Part shown: positions 1-8,837 of the stretch, in pieces
Numbering within the stretch: position 1 is the first letter of the stretch
Layout: every line of letters begins with the position of its first letter
From: Opitutia bacterium
Lineage (GTDB): Bacteria; Verrucomicrobiota; Verrucomicrobiia; Opitutales; Opitutaceae
Assembly: GCA_016217545.1 (NCBI GenBank)
Contig: JACRHT010000016.1
Span: forward strand, 744,001 to 808,000
DNA length: 64,000 nt
Reading direction: 5' to 3'
Notes under the pieces: model-generated
Database searches by the model: none
What the model saw: the letters and a program-made list of their open reading frames with translations, nothing else
What the model was told of the DNA's origin: nothing
Program-made: the position numbers and the translations under genes

Positions 1-303
1 CTCAAGCAGTGGGACAAGTTCCAACACGAGCCGTGGGGCACCCTCGCCCACTCCACCCACGTGCACGGCATCGGCACCTACGACGAGAAAACCGGCATCG
101 AGACGCCGCGCGTGCGCGTGACGCTCGCGACCGGCATCCCCGAGGCCACCTGCCGCAAGATCAACCTCGGCTACCGCGACTGGCGCACGATCAAGAAAGA
201 GGACTTCGCCAACCGCGAACACGAGGGCGTTTTCCTCGAGCCGAAGGCCGGCGAACGCCTTTACCATCTCCGCCAGAAGCCCAAGTGGGCCGGCGGCGAG
301 TGA
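1..303 (+). CDS. 3' end of a LarA-like (lactate racemase / DUF2088-type) protein, partial
   Basis: The frame is open from the first base and ends at a TGA at 301-303, giving the last 100 residues. The tail contains HSTHVHGIGTYD and VRVTLATGIPEATCRKINLG, which I associate with the C-terminal part of nickel-dependent lactate-racemase-like (LarA/DUF2088) proteins; the catalytic N-terminal part is outside the window, so this is a weak assignment. It is followed by the uronate-degradation genes eda, uxuA and kdgK after a 191-bp gap, so a role in sugar-acid metabolism is plausible but inferred. It could be another enzyme of sugar-acid catabolism. Confidence 0.5.
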   Translation, partial: LKQWDKFQHEPWGTLAHSTHVHGIGTYDEKTGIETPRVRVTLATGIPEATCRKINLGYRDWRTIKKEDFANREHEGVFLEPKAGERLYHLRQKPKWAGGE

Positions 304-494
304 GTCGTCGAATCCGCGTTGCGATGCTCACCACCCGCCATCCCAAGCGCCGCCGCCCCGCGACATTTCGCGCGCCGCCCGCGCACGGGAAGGCGCTTGT
401 GCAGCGCTTGCGTATTACTCGGCATGACACGCTTCCGCCGGGTGTAGACATCGCGCTCTGCTAGAGTTTCGACTGCGAAAAATTTCTTTCTCCC

Positions 495-1130
495 ATGAAC
501 AAGTCCGAAGTCCTCGCCCGCATCAAACAAGAGAAGGTCATCGCGCTCATCCGCGCCGACGGCCCCGACAGTCTCATCGACTGCGCCCGCGCCCTCGCCG
601 CCGGTGGCCTCACGGTCATCGAGCTCACGATGTCCACGCCCGGCGCGCTCGACGTGCTCGCCAAGGCCGCGAAGGAGCTCCCGCACGTGACCTTCGGCAT
701 GGGCACCGTCGTCAACGCCGAGACCGTCGCGCAGGCCCAGGCCGCCGGGGCGAAGTTCATCGTCACGCCTTGCGTGCGCCCCGCGGTCATCGCCGCCTGC
801 AAGGAGCGCGGCCTCGCCATCCTCGGCGGCGCGCTCACGCCGACGGAAGCCTACAACACCTACGAACTCGGCGCCGACGTCGTGAAGGTCTTCCCCGCCG
901 AGTTCTTCGGCCCCGCCTTCATCAAGTCCCTCAAGGCCCCCTTCCCCTTCCTGAACGTCATGCCCACCGGCGGCGTCACACCCGAGACCGTCGCCGATTT
1001 CCTCAAGGCGGGCGCCTACGCCACCGCCGCCGGCAGCGCCCTCGTGCAACCCGCCGCGCTCAAGGCCAAGGACTGGGCCGCGATCACGCTCCGCGCCAAG
1101 GAATTCGTCGCCGCCGCCAACAAGGCCTGA
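495..1130 (+). CDS. eda: 2-keto-3-deoxy-6-phosphogluconate aldolase (KDPG/KHG aldolase)
   Basis: The enzyme cleaves KDPG to pyruvate and glyceraldehyde-3-phosphate in the cytoplasm, the last step of the uronate branch of the Entner-Doudoroff route. The 211-aa length is normal for the trimeric class I aldolase. VIELTM carries the general acid/base Glu at residue 43, and ADVVKVFPAE carries the Schiff-base Lys at residue 131; GGVTPE near residue 164 is the phosphate-binding loop. Start ATG 495 fits the family N-terminus, although no good Shine-Dalgarno sequence precedes it. The gene is first in a same-strand run with uxuA (24 bp downstream) and kdgK, ending at the terminator near 3425. KDPG versus KHG preference cannot be told from sequence. 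Confidence 0.95.
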   Translation: MNKSEVLARIKQEKVIALIRADGPDSLIDCARALAAGGLTVIELTMSTPGALDVLAKAAKELPHVTFGMGTVVNAETVAQAQAAGAKFIVTPCVRPAVIAACKERGLAILGGALTPTEAYNTYELGADVVKVFPAEFFGPAFIKSLKAPFPFLNVMPTGGVTPETVADFLKAGAYATAAGSALVQPAALKAKDWAAITLRAKEFVAAANKA

Positions 1131-1154
1131 CCCGCACCGCCGCTCCACGCCCCG

Positions 1155-2231
1155 ATGCAAACCGCCTTCCGTTGGTATGGTCACTCCGACCGCGTGCCGC
1201 TGCTCTGGCTGCGGCAAATGACGCCGCGTCCGCTCGTCGTCACGCACCTCGCGCACATCCCGCCCGGCGAAATCTGGCCGGTCGAGGACCTGCGCCGGCT
1301 GCGTGACGAACTCGCCGAACAGGAACTCGCTCTCGGCCCGATCGAGAGCGTTTTCTGGACCGACGACATGAAACTCGGCCGCGGCGACCGCGACCTGCAC
1401 ATCGAAAACTACATCCAGTCGCTCGCGAACATCCGCGCGGCCTTCCCCGACGCCGGCGAGATCATTGTCACGTATAACCTGATGCCGCTCGACTGGGGCC
1501 GCACCGAACTCGCGCACCTCCACCCCAACGGCACGCGCGGTCTCGCCTACGATCACGCCGCGATGGCGCGCATCGACCTCTCGCACGGCCTCTTTCTCCC
1601 CGGCTGGGGCCGCCGCTACAGCCGCGAAGAATTCAGCGCGCTGCAAAAAGCCTACGCCGATCTCGGTGCGAGCGGCTTCTGGGAAAACGTCCGCTACGCG
1701 CTGAAAGCGATCATCCCCGCCGCCGCCGCGAGTAACATCCGTCTCGCCGCGCATCCGAACGACCCGCCGTGGTCCTACCTCGGCCTCCCCGCGTTTCTCT
1801 GCAACGCCGCGGACATCCGCCGCCTGCTCTCGCTCTACCCGCACCGCTCGAACGCGCTTTGTTTCTGCACAGGTTCCTACGGCGCCGATCCGGCGAACGA
1901 CATCGTGGGCATGATCCGCGAGTTCAAGGACTCCATCGCGTGGGCGCATCTCCGCAGCGTGAAAACGACCGCGGAAAAAACCTTCCACGAAGCCGACCAC
2001 GCCGACCCCACCGCCAACGTCGATCTCCTCGCCGTCATGCGCACGCTCGTCGAGATCGGTTGGGACGGCGTCTTCCGCTCCGACCACGGCCTCGATCTCC
2101 TGCACGAGAGCGACTCCGTCACCAACGGCTATCCCGCGATCGATCGCTACGCCGCCAACAAAATGCTCTGGGCCTACCAGCGCGCCCTGAAGAGCGCCCT
2201 GCCCGCCCGCACCGCTTCCACCATTTCTTAG
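1155..2231 (+). CDS. uxuA: Mannonate dehydratase, paralog 1
   Basis: Dehydrates D-mannonate to 2-keto-3-deoxygluconate. The 358-aa protein has the UxuA TIM-barrel motifs AAHPNDPP (198-205), CTGSYG (238-243), HLRS (265-268) and RSDHG (308-312). The family's Mn ligands would be His200, Cys238, His265 and Asp310, all present. It lies between eda and kdgK, so substrate passes to the kinase and then the aldolase encoded next to it. It departs from the second uxuA in this window (60273-61349) in several motifs (PNDPP versus PDDPP, HLRS versus HLRN), so the two are old paralogs rather than a recent copy. The family name is firm; exact substrate specificity is inferred. Confidence 0.9.
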   Translation: MQTAFRWYGHSDRVPLLWLRQMTPRPLVVTHLAHIPPGEIWPVEDLRRLRDELAEQELALGPIESVFWTDDMKLGRGDRDLHIENYIQSLANIRAAFPDAGEIIVTYNLMPLDWGRTELAHLHPNGTRGLAYDHAAMARIDLSHGLFLPGWGRRYSREEFSALQKAYADLGASGFWENVRYALKAIIPAAAASNIRLAAHPNDPPWSYLGLPAFLCNAADIRRLLSLYPHRSNALCFCTGSYGADPANDIVGMIREFKDSIAWAHLRSVKTTAEKTFHEADHADPTANVDLLAVMRTLVEIGWDGVFRSDHGLDLLHESDSVTNGYPAIDRYAANKMLWAYQRALKSALPARTASTIS

Positions 2232-2279
2232 GTTCAGCGCCTCTCAACTCCAGACTCTCAACTCTCAACTCCGACCCTC

Positions 2280-3377
2280 ATGTCGCTCCAAATCAAACCC
2301 GCAAACAGCGTCGCATTTGACCAGATCTCGCTCGGCGAGGTCATGCTCCGCCTCGATCCGGGCGAAGGCCGTATCCGCACGGCCCGCTCCTTCACCGCCT
2401 GGGAAGGCGGCGGCGAATACAACACCTCCCGCGGTCTCCGCAAATGCTTCGGCCTGAAAACGGCCGTCTGCACCGCGTTCGTCGACAACGAGGTCGGACA
2501 CCTCGTCGAGGACTTCATCATGCAAGGCGGTGTGGCCACCGACTTCATCAAGTGGCGCGAGGACGACGGCATCGGCCGCACCGTCCGCAACGGTCTCAAC
2601 TTCACCGAGCGCGGCTACGGCATCCGCGGCGCCGTCGGCTGCCCCGACCGCGGCAACACCGCCGCCTCGCAGCTCAAACCCGGCGACTTCGACTGGGAGC
2701 ACATCTTCGGCCAGCTCGGCTCTCGCTGGTTCCACACCGGCGGCATCTTCGCCGCGCTGTCGTCCTCGACGGCCGAGCTCACGATCGAAGCCGTCAAGGC
2801 CGCGAAGAAGCACGGCACGATCGTCTCCTACGACCTCAACTACCGCCCCTCGCTCTGGAAAACCATCGGCGGCCTCAAGAAAGCCCAGGAGGTCAACCGC
2901 GAGATCGCGAAGTATGTCGACGTCATGATCGGCAACGAGGAGGACTTCACCGCCTCGCTCGGCTTCGAGGTCAAGGGCGCCGACCACAACATTTCCAAGA
3001 TCGAGATCGACGCCTTCAAGGACATGATCGGCACCGCCGTGAAGGAGTTCCCGAACTTCAAGGTCGCCGCCACCACGCTGCGCCGCGTCATCACCGCGAC
3101 GAAGAACGACTGGTCCGCGATCCTCTGGCACGACGGCCAGTTCTACGAAAGCCGCAAGTATCCCGAGCTCGAGATCCTCGACCGCGTCGGCGGCGGCGAC
3201 TCGTTCGCCTCGGGCCTGCAGTTCGGCTTCATGACCTTCAACGACCCGCAGAAAGCCGTCCAATACGGTGCCGCCCACGGCGCGCTCGCGAGCACCACGC
3301 CCGGCGACACCTCGATGGCCACCCGCAAGGAAGTCGAGAAGACCATGGGCGGCGGCGGCGCCCGCGTCGTCCGCTGA
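2280..3377 (+). CDS. kdgK: 2-keto-3-deoxygluconate kinase (PfkB family)
   Basis: Phosphorylates KDG to KDPG with ATP. The 365-aa protein opens with the ribokinase-type strand SLGEVMLRLDP (17-27) and has a GGGEYN substrate-binding loop (43-48). The C-terminal PfkB signature DRVGGGDSFASG (301-312) places the catalytic Asp at residue 307; the usual DTxGAGD is here DRVGGGD, which is common in this subfamily. It is third in the eda-uxuA-kdgK run, which supports KDG over other sugars. A low-complexity glycine stretch lies near the C-terminus (356-360). Other PfkB sugar kinases cannot be fully excluded without the context. Confidence 0.88.
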   Translation: MSLQIKPANSVAFDQISLGEVMLRLDPGEGRIRTARSFTAWEGGGEYNTSRGLRKCFGLKTAVCTAFVDNEVGHLVEDFIMQGGVATDFIKWREDDGIGRTVRNGLNFTERGYGIRGAVGCPDRGNTAASQLKPGDFDWEHIFGQLGSRWFHTGGIFAALSSSTAELTIEAVKAAKKHGTIVSYDLNYRPSLWKTIGGLKKAQEVNREIAKYVDVMIGNEEDFTASLGFEVKGADHNISKIEIDAFKDMIGTAVKEFPNFKVAATTLRRVITATKNDWSAILWHDGQFYESRKYPELEILDRVGGGDSFASGLQFGFMTFNDPQKAVQYGAAHGALASTTPGDTSMATRKEVEKTMGGGGARVVR

Positions 3378-3380
3378 CCG

Positions 3381-3405
3381 GTAGGGGCGGTTGCCCTCAA
3401 CCGCC
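3381..3405 (+). repeat. GGTAGG-type hairpin repeat
   Basis: Just after the kdgK stop, GTAGGGGCGG leads into a perfect 8-bp stem: GGCGGTTG at 3386-3393 pairs with CAACCGCC at 3398-3405 around a CCCT loop. The leading GGTAGG(N)GCGG matches the ends of the inverted-repeat element found inside mfd (20648-20718), so this may be a degenerate member of the same dispersed repeat family. Confidence 0.55.
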
Positions 3406-3424
3406 CTCGCCCGCTCGCCTCTCA

Positions 3425-3455
3425 GCCCGAGCCCCGCGCTCGGGCCTTTTCTTTT
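3425..3455 (+). terminator. Rho-independent terminator of the eda-uxuA-kdgK operon
   Basis: GCCCGAGC (3425-3432) pairs with GCTCGGGC (3438-3445) over a five-base loop and is followed by CTTTTCTTTT. It sits 47 bp past the kdgK stop, which supports the three genes as one transcription unit separate from the amidohydrolase gene downstream. Confidence 0.85.
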
Positions 3456-3570
3456 GTCCGCGCGGAAACGTTCTCCTGCCTCGCGACGTCGCGCGCGCCG
3501 CGCCCGCCATAGCTTCCATCAGGTTTATCAATTAACGCTGCAAACGCGCGCGCCGCTACAGTGCGGCGCC

Positions 3571-4743
3571 ATGAAATTCCTTTCCGCCCCCGCGCGCCGA
3601 CGCCTCCCTCGCCTCCTCTCACTCGGCGCGCTCGCCGCACTCGCGCTCTCCGCCACCGCCGCCAAGCGCCCCTATCGCCCCGTCGAACCGCTCCCCGCCG
3701 GCACGTTCATCGATCTGCACTGCCACACCGCCGGTATCGGCGCCGGCGGCAGCGGTTGCCACATCTCCGACGACCTTCGCCGCAGCTACAAACTCGCGTT
3801 CTACCTCCGCTCCTTCGGCGTCACCGAGCGCGAGCTCCGCGAGCGCGGCGACGCGCTCGTCCTCGAACGCCTCTCCGCCCGCCTCGCCCGCAGCCAACAC
3901 GTCGGCCGCGCCGTCGTCCTCGCCCTCGACGGCGTGGTCGACGCCCAAGGCCAACTCGATCTCGCGCACACCGAGGTCTACGTGCCCAACGAATTCCTCG
4001 CCGCCGAAATCCCGAAGCACCCGAATCTCCTCTGGGGCGCGAGCGTGAATCCCCACCGCCCCGACGCGCTCGCCCGCCTCGAGTGGGCCAAAGCGCACGG
4101 TGCCGTCCTCGTGAAATGGCTCCCGTCCATCCAGCACATCGATCCCGCCGACGAACGTCTCGTTCCTTTCTACCGCAAACTCGCCGAGCTCCAACTCCCG
4201 CTCCTCGTCCACACCGGCGATGAGCATTCATTCACACGCGCCGACAACCACCTCGGCGATCCCGACCGCCTGCGCCTGCCGCTGCGCGAAGGCGTCACTG
4301 TCATCGCCGCCCACGCCGCCACGACCGGCAAAATCGACGGCGAACGTTGCTTCGATCGCCTCGCGCGTCTTTTGCCCGAATACCCGAACCTCTACGCCGA
4401 CATCTCGTCGCTCACCCAGCTGAACAAGCGCGCCTACCTCGCCGAGTTGCTCCAGCGCCCCGAGTTCGCGCACCGCCTCCTCTACGGCACCGACTACCCG
4501 CTGGTCGAAATCCGCGCCCTCGTCTCGCCGTGGCATTTCCCGCGCCAACTCACGTTGCGCCAGCGCTGGCAAATCGCGCACCTTTCCAACCCGTGGGACC
4601 GCGACGTCGCATTGAAACAAGCGCTCGGTTTCCCCGCCGACTGCTGGACCATCCCCGGAAAATTGCTCCGCCCCGATCTGCCCGTGGCCTCCGCGCCCGC
4701 TAACGCCGCCACGCCGCAAAGAGCGAAAGATAGAGCGTCGTGA
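3571..4743 (+). CDS. Exported metal-dependent hydrolase, amidohydrolase_2-like
   Basis: The 390-aa protein starts at ATG 3571 with a signal peptide: a basic N-terminus, a Leu/Ala-rich core and ATAA. FIDLHCHTAG (about 46-55) is the HxH metal site at the start of a TIM barrel, VKWLPSIQHI and LLVHTGDEHS follow in the order expected for the amidohydrolase_2 superfamily (decarboxylase/lactonase-like), and LLYGTDYPL near residue 310 supplies the late Asp. The substrate is unknown; sitting by uronate genes makes a sugar-acid lactone possible, but that is speculation. Its 3' end overlaps the oppositely directed membrane-protein gene by 44 bp. An upstream in-frame start at 3391 would destroy the signal peptide, so I reject it. 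Confidence 0.75.
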   Translation: MKFLSAPARRRLPRLLSLGALAALALSATAAKRPYRPVEPLPAGTFIDLHCHTAGIGAGGSGCHISDDLRRSYKLAFYLRSFGVTERELRERGDALVLERLSARLARSQHVGRAVVLALDGVVDAQGQLDLAHTEVYVPNEFLAAEIPKHPNLLWGASVNPHRPDALARLEWAKAHGAVLVKWLPSIQHIDPADERLVPFYRKLAELQLPLLVHTGDEHSFTRADNHLGDPDRLRLPLREGVTVIAAHAATTGKIDGERCFDRLARLLPEYPNLYADISSLTQLNKRAYLAELLQRPEFAHRLLYGTDYPLVEIRALVSPWHFPRQLTLRQRWQIAHLSNPWDRDVALKQALGFPADCWTIPGKLLRPDLPVASAPANAATPQRAKDRAS

Positions 4744-6121
4744 CCGTGATGAACAACTGCCCCGCGCTCACCGCCCACAGCGGAAGTTGATCGCGCCAGA
4801 CGTTCGCCCGCACCGGCATCGCGGGCAGCATCCCCGCCGACAGCAAGAGGAACACAAGCAAAGGCGCTTCGTAGTAGCGGTGAAACACGAGCGGATTGAA
4901 GCACACCGCCAGTGCCCAGCCCGCGCAGGCCGCCCCCAGCACCGCCGCCGCGCGTGGCCGATGCGCCCACACCTCCGCTCCGATCGCCCCCAGCGCCAAC
5001 GCACCGAATGGAGCGAGCACGAGGAACAACGGCGACCGTCCCGCCACCTCGGGCAGCAGCGCCGCCACACTCCACAGATACCCGCCCCAATGCCCGACGT
5101 CCCGTCCGTAAGCGCTGTTCGTCGCAACCGCCAAAACTATCCCCACCACTCCACATCCGATCGCTACACCGCCGGTCGCGCGCGCCAGCGTCTCCCTCGC
5201 GCCGTGGCGCGCGATCAACCATGGCCAGCCAAACAGCGCCGCGACGCTCAACACGTAGACCATGGGCATGAAACCGAAACCGGGATCAGGTATTCCGCGC
5301 ACATGCGCGCTCGGCACGAGCCCGCCCCACTCGATCACCATCCGCGCCACGATCGCGAGCGGCAGCGCCACCGCACCGACCGCCAGCCAGCGTTGCGGCC
5401 ACGACACCACCGCCTCGCGCCCGTCGCTCTTCCAACGACGCGCCGGCCCCGCCAGGAGCAGCCACACCCCGATCGGTGCCGCCAGCCACAGCGCATCCTG
5501 CCGAAAGCTCGCCGCCGCCGTCGCGCACACGAGCACCGCGAATACTCCCGCCGTTGACCGACGCTCGGCGAGCAGGACCGATAGCGCGATCGTCGTGCAC
5601 AGCAGCGTCGGGTTGTCCGTCGTGAGATACGACGACGACTTAATGAAGAAACTCGAACCAGCGAGCGGCGCGACCAACGCGAGCGCTGTTCCCGGCGCGC
5701 GCGCCCGCCGCACCCAAACATACAGCACCGCGACAACCCCCGCGCTGAGCAGCATCTGCACGGCCCGCAACCACCGGAAATCCGCTCCGGTCGCCCGCGC
5801 CACCGTCGCCATCAGGAACGGAAAACCCGGCGGCTTTTCCGCAAACGTGTCCTCCCGCAGATCGATCCTCGGCCAGCGTGAGGTCATCCGCCGGATCACC
5901 GGCGCGTAGTAGTCCACCTCGTCGGCCAGCCGGTCGTAATGGCGATTCGCCTCCGGGTCCGCCTCCGCGATGACCGGCTCGACACGCCCCTCACGCGCCG
6001 GATTGGGCGGCTCCGGCAGCGCCACGCGGATGCCGCTCAGCAACAGGCAGACGAGAAAAATCCCTGCAACCTCCAGACTCAGCTGCCGCCCCGAAGGCCG
6101 CGCCACGGACGCGATTTCCAT
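4700..6121 (-). CDS. Polytopic membrane GT-C-like protein, DIE2/ALG10-like
   Basis: A 473-aa protein with about ten hydrophobic segments. After the first membrane helix a loop holds ADEVDYYAPVIRRM and EKPPGFPFLMA, matching in order the acidic DE motif and the following PPG of GT-C glycosyltransferases, most closely the layout of ALG10/DIE2 glucosyltransferases. YLTTDNPT and SFRQDALW further along match the ALG10-style TD and RQ motifs. I infer transfer of a sugar from a polyprenyl-phosphate donor at the inner membrane; the acceptor is unknown. ATG 6121 is chosen because upstream starts add about 100 residues of low-complexity Arg/Ala sequence. It is divergent from the PL22 gene and convergent with the amidohydrolase gene. 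Confidence 0.65.
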   Translation of the reverse strand: MEIASVARPSGRQLSLEVAGIFLVCLLLSGIRVALPEPPNPAREGRVEPVIAEADPEANRHYDRLADEVDYYAPVIRRMTSRWPRIDLREDTFAEKPPGFPFLMATVARATGADFRWLRAVQMLLSAGVVAVLYVWVRRARAPGTALALVAPLAGSSFFIKSSSYLTTDNPTLLCTTIALSVLLAERRSTAGVFAVLVCATAAASFRQDALWLAAPIGVWLLLAGPARRWKSDGREAVVSWPQRWLAVGAVALPLAIVARMVIEWGGLVPSAHVRGIPDPGFGFMPMVYVLSVAALFGWPWLIARHGARETLARATGGVAIGCGVVGIVLAVATNSAYGRDVGHWGGYLWSVAALLPEVAGRSPLFLVLAPFGALALGAIGAEVWAHRPRAAAVLGAACAGWALAVCFNPLVFHRYYEAPLLVFLLLSAGMLPAMPVRANVWRDQLPLWAVSAGQLFITVTTLYLSLFAAWRR

Positions 6122-6278
6122 TTCGACGCGCAGCTTTTCCGCACCCCTCACCCTGTCAACGCCGTTCCCGAAGCGCGCTGCGCGGGCCTTCTCCGACTGA
6201 CCGACGCCCGCGCATTCGCCCGCGCCGCCGCCGCCTGCTCGTATCCTTCCGCGTCCGCTCAACGTCTCTTCCTCCATC

Positions 6279-7562
6279 ATGCCCCACCTCTTCCGCGCCC
6301 GCTCGTGGGCCTTCGCTTTCACGCTTCTCCTCGGCTCTCGCCTCGCCGCGGCCGAAAACACCGGCGCCGAGCCGCCGCGCGAGTGGATCGATCCCGCCAC
6401 CGGCCACCGCGTCATCCGTCTCACCGACGAGCCGGGCTCGAACAGTTTCTATTTCAACTACAACGCCTTCAGCCCCGACGGCCGCTGGATGGTCTACACC
6501 ACGCCGAAAGGCGGCATCTCCGCGCTCGAGCTCGCCACGCGCCGCACCAAGAAACTCGTCGACGGCCCCGCGCGCACCATCGTCGTCAGCCGCCGCACCT
6601 CCACGCTTTTCTACTCGCGCCCGCCCGCGGCCGATCAACCCGGCTCGGTCTGGAAATGCGACCTCGACACCGGCGAGTCGCGCAAGCTCGTCGACCTTCC
6701 ACCCCGCGCGACCGTTGTCGCGATCAACGCCGACGACACCCTCGGCGCCGGCACCTACATCGAGGGCGATGCCGACGCCGATGGCGCCTACGACGGCAAG
6801 CCGCGCGCCGGTGGCTCGCGCATCTCGCCCGTCAACCAAGGCGAACCCATCAACAAATCCGAGATGATGACGCGCCGCCTCAATGCGAAACTCCCGATGA
6901 CGCTCTTCACCATCGATCTCGCGAGCGGCAAGCTCACGAAGCTCCTCGAGCACGACACCAACTGGCTCAACCACCTCCAGTTCTCCCCGACCGACCCCAC
7001 GCTGCTCCTCTATTGCCACGAAGGTCACTGGCAGCTCGTCGACCGCATCTGGACCATCCGCACCGACGGCTCGCAAAAACAGCTGATTCACCGCCGCACC
7101 ATGCAGATGGAAATCGCCGGCCACGAATGGTGGGGCGCGGACGGCCAGACGATCTACTACCAACTCCATTTTCCGCGCGGCGGCCGCACTTCGTTCATCG
7201 CCAGCTACAACGTCGCAACCCACGAGCGCACGTGGCTCCAATACAACGCCGCCGACCAGTCCTCCATCCACGACAACTCCTCGCCTGACCAAAAACTTTT
7301 CTGCGGCGACGGCGACAACCAATCGCCCTGGATTTTCCTCTTCCGCCCGAAGTTCGTGAACGATCGCGGCACGATCGGCGAAAACCTCATCCGCGGCGGC
7401 TACGTCGAGTCCGAGAAACTCGTCGACATGTCGAAGCACAACTACCGCCTCGAGCCGAACCCGATGTTCACGCCGGACCAGAAGTTCATCATCTTTCGCT
7501 CGAACATCCTCGGCCCCGACTACGTCTTCGCCGTCGAGATTGCGCGCGCCGCCGGCAAGTGA
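6279..7562 (+). CDS. ogl: Oligogalacturonate lyase (PL22), exported
   Basis: Predicted to cleave short oligogalacturonides, including unsaturated digalacturonate, to 4-deoxy-5-hexosulose uronate. The 427-aa protein has an N-terminal signal peptide ending near RLAAAE, then a seven-bladed propeller with WDF-like repeats. PL22 landmarks are HLQFSPTDPTLLLYCHEGHW (about 232-251), VDRIWTIRTDG and MEIAGHEWWG, which supply the His/Gln Mn site and catalytic residues of the family. PL22 enzymes are often cytoplasmic; a signal peptide suggests a periplasmic location here. It stands alone in orientation, divergent from the membrane GT-C-like gene. It links the pectin genes at 25-42 kb to the KDG pathway at the window start. 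Confidence 0.88.
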   Translation: MPHLFRARSWAFAFTLLLGSRLAAAENTGAEPPREWIDPATGHRVIRLTDEPGSNSFYFNYNAFSPDGRWMVYTTPKGGISALELATRRTKKLVDGPARTIVVSRRTSTLFYSRPPAADQPGSVWKCDLDTGESRKLVDLPPRATVVAINADDTLGAGTYIEGDADADGAYDGKPRAGGSRISPVNQGEPINKSEMMTRRLNAKLPMTLFTIDLASGKLTKLLEHDTNWLNHLQFSPTDPTLLLYCHEGHWQLVDRIWTIRTDGSQKQLIHRRTMQMEIAGHEWWGADGQTIYYQLHFPRGGRTSFIASYNVATHERTWLQYNAADQSSIHDNSSPDQKLFCGDGDNQSPWIFLFRPKFVNDRGTIGENLIRGGYVESEKLVDMSKHNYRLEPNPMFTPDQKFIIFRSNILGPDYVFAVEIARAAGK

Positions 7563-7724
7563 TCCTCGGACAATCGAGCGCGCACAGCGCCGCGCGCTGC
7601 AGGGCGCGACCACTGGGCGCGCCGCGAACACGTTATCGGCGCCAGATGGCGGCGCGCCGTCTGCACGCCATTCTCCTCGACCGTTTCGCGCGCTTGGCCC
7701 AGCTTCTTGCGACACATTTCTCCC

Positions 7725-8555
7725 ATGAGCTGGCACTACGCTGAAGGCAAAGAGCAACGCGGCCCGTTCTCCGATCAGGAGATTCGCGATTTCATCGCCA
7801 CCGGCCGGGTCACGCGCGCGACGCTCGTCTGGCGCAAAGGCATGTCCACGTGGCAACCCGCCCAGGACACGGAGCTGTTCGGCGCTCCGCCGCTGACATC
7901 CGGCGCGACTGCCGCGACCGAACAACATCGCTGCATCATCACCGGCAAGCTCTACCCCGCTTCGCAGATCATCCAAACGCCCGACGGCCCGGTGTCGCAC
8001 GAAGGCAAGGACATCTACTACCAATCGCGTCGCGAAGGCGTGCCGGTGCCCGTCGCCGACGGCGTCAGCAACGCCCGCGCCGACGGCAAATACGTCGTCG
8101 TGCCGGTCGCGAGCCCTAAGCTACCCCTGCGCTGCGTGAAGACCAACGCGCCGGTCACGTCCGACGAATCCAAGCACAAGACGCTCTTTTGGTATCCGCC
8201 GCTCCTCGCGCTCACGATCCTGCTGAACCTGCTGATCTTCCTCGTCCTCTACCTGATCTTCCGGAAGAAAATCGTCATCGACATCCCGATCAGTGCCGCC
8301 GGCCGCAAGATCGTGCGCAAACACGCCTTCATCGCGTGGGGCGCGGTGCTGCTGGCGGTTGTCTGCCTCGTCACGGCTGCAGTCGAGCCATCGCTCGTCG
8401 CGCTTCTGCTCCTCGCCTTCTTGCTCTTCGTCGGTGGTCTGATCTACGGCGCCTTGAAGGCCAACCTCCTCCGCGCCGCGAAGCTCCGCAACGGCGAGGT
8501 CTGGCTCGCAGGTGCCTCGCGCGAATTCCTCGATTCGCTGCCGCCCTACTCCTGA
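7725..8555 (+). CDS. GYF_2-domain membrane protein of unknown function
   Basis: The 276-aa protein begins MSWHYAEGKEQRGPFSDQEI, a GYF_2 domain (about 1-50) ending in TLVWRKGMSTWQPA. The middle region contains HRCIITGKLYPASQI and CVKTNAPVTSDE, short Cys-containing segments reminiscent of metal-binding knuckles but with too few Cys to be sure. From about residue 145 there are three or four hydrophobic helices, the first followed by RKKI. The start is set at ATG 7725, matching the GYF_2 edge. GYF_2 domains often bind proline-rich partners or membrane transport proteins; no function is claimed. It is not obviously in an operon. Confidence 0.75.
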   Translation: MSWHYAEGKEQRGPFSDQEIRDFIATGRVTRATLVWRKGMSTWQPAQDTELFGAPPLTSGATAATEQHRCIITGKLYPASQIIQTPDGPVSHEGKDIYYQSRREGVPVPVADGVSNARADGKYVVVPVASPKLPLRCVKTNAPVTSDESKHKTLFWYPPLLALTILLNLLIFLVLYLIFRKKIVIDIPISAAGRKIVRKHAFIAWGAVLLAVVCLVTAAVEPSLVALLLLAFLLFVGGLIYGALKANLLRAAKLRNGEVWLAGASREFLDSLPPYS

Positions 8556-8580
8556 GCCGCGCCCCGGCTCACTCCAAGGG

Positions 8581-8710
8581 CTTCAAAATGCCTTGTCATC
8601 GCGAGGCCCGCAAAGCGGGCCGTGGCGATCCGCTTGGATGTGATGCTGTCGCTTCGCTCGGTAGCTCCGTCGTCCCGCTCGGCGTGCCTCCTCGCCATGA
8701 CCATTTGAAG
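8581..8710. repeat. MITE/REP-like inverted-repeat element
   Basis: The stretch between the GYF gene and the DUF362 gene has matching inverted ends: CTTCAAAATG...TCATCGCGAGG at 8581-8606 and, on the other strand, CTTCAAATGGTCATGGCGAGG from 8710 down to 8690. Inside the left end, GGCCCGC (8605-8611) and GCGGGCC (8615-8621) form a perfect hairpin. No protein is encoded here. The style matches short palindromic elements dispersed in many bacterial genomes. The rest of the 282-bp gap (8556-8837) shows nothing else I recognise. Confidence 0.7.
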
Positions 8711-8837
8711 ACGTGCCCTAGCCCGCGCAACTCAGGCCGAGCGTTGGCCAACTGATGCGGCGCGACTTCGCGCCAACGGCGTAAGGTGCTTGTTCGATGG
8801 TCCGCCATCGCGGGCCGCACCTCACTCCGTTGGCCCC

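Noticed and set aside
261-2105. Long minus-strand open frame of 614 codons over eda and uxuA
   Set aside because: It is antisense to well-supported genes, Arg/Glu/Ala-rich without motifs, and arises from high GC at third codon positions.
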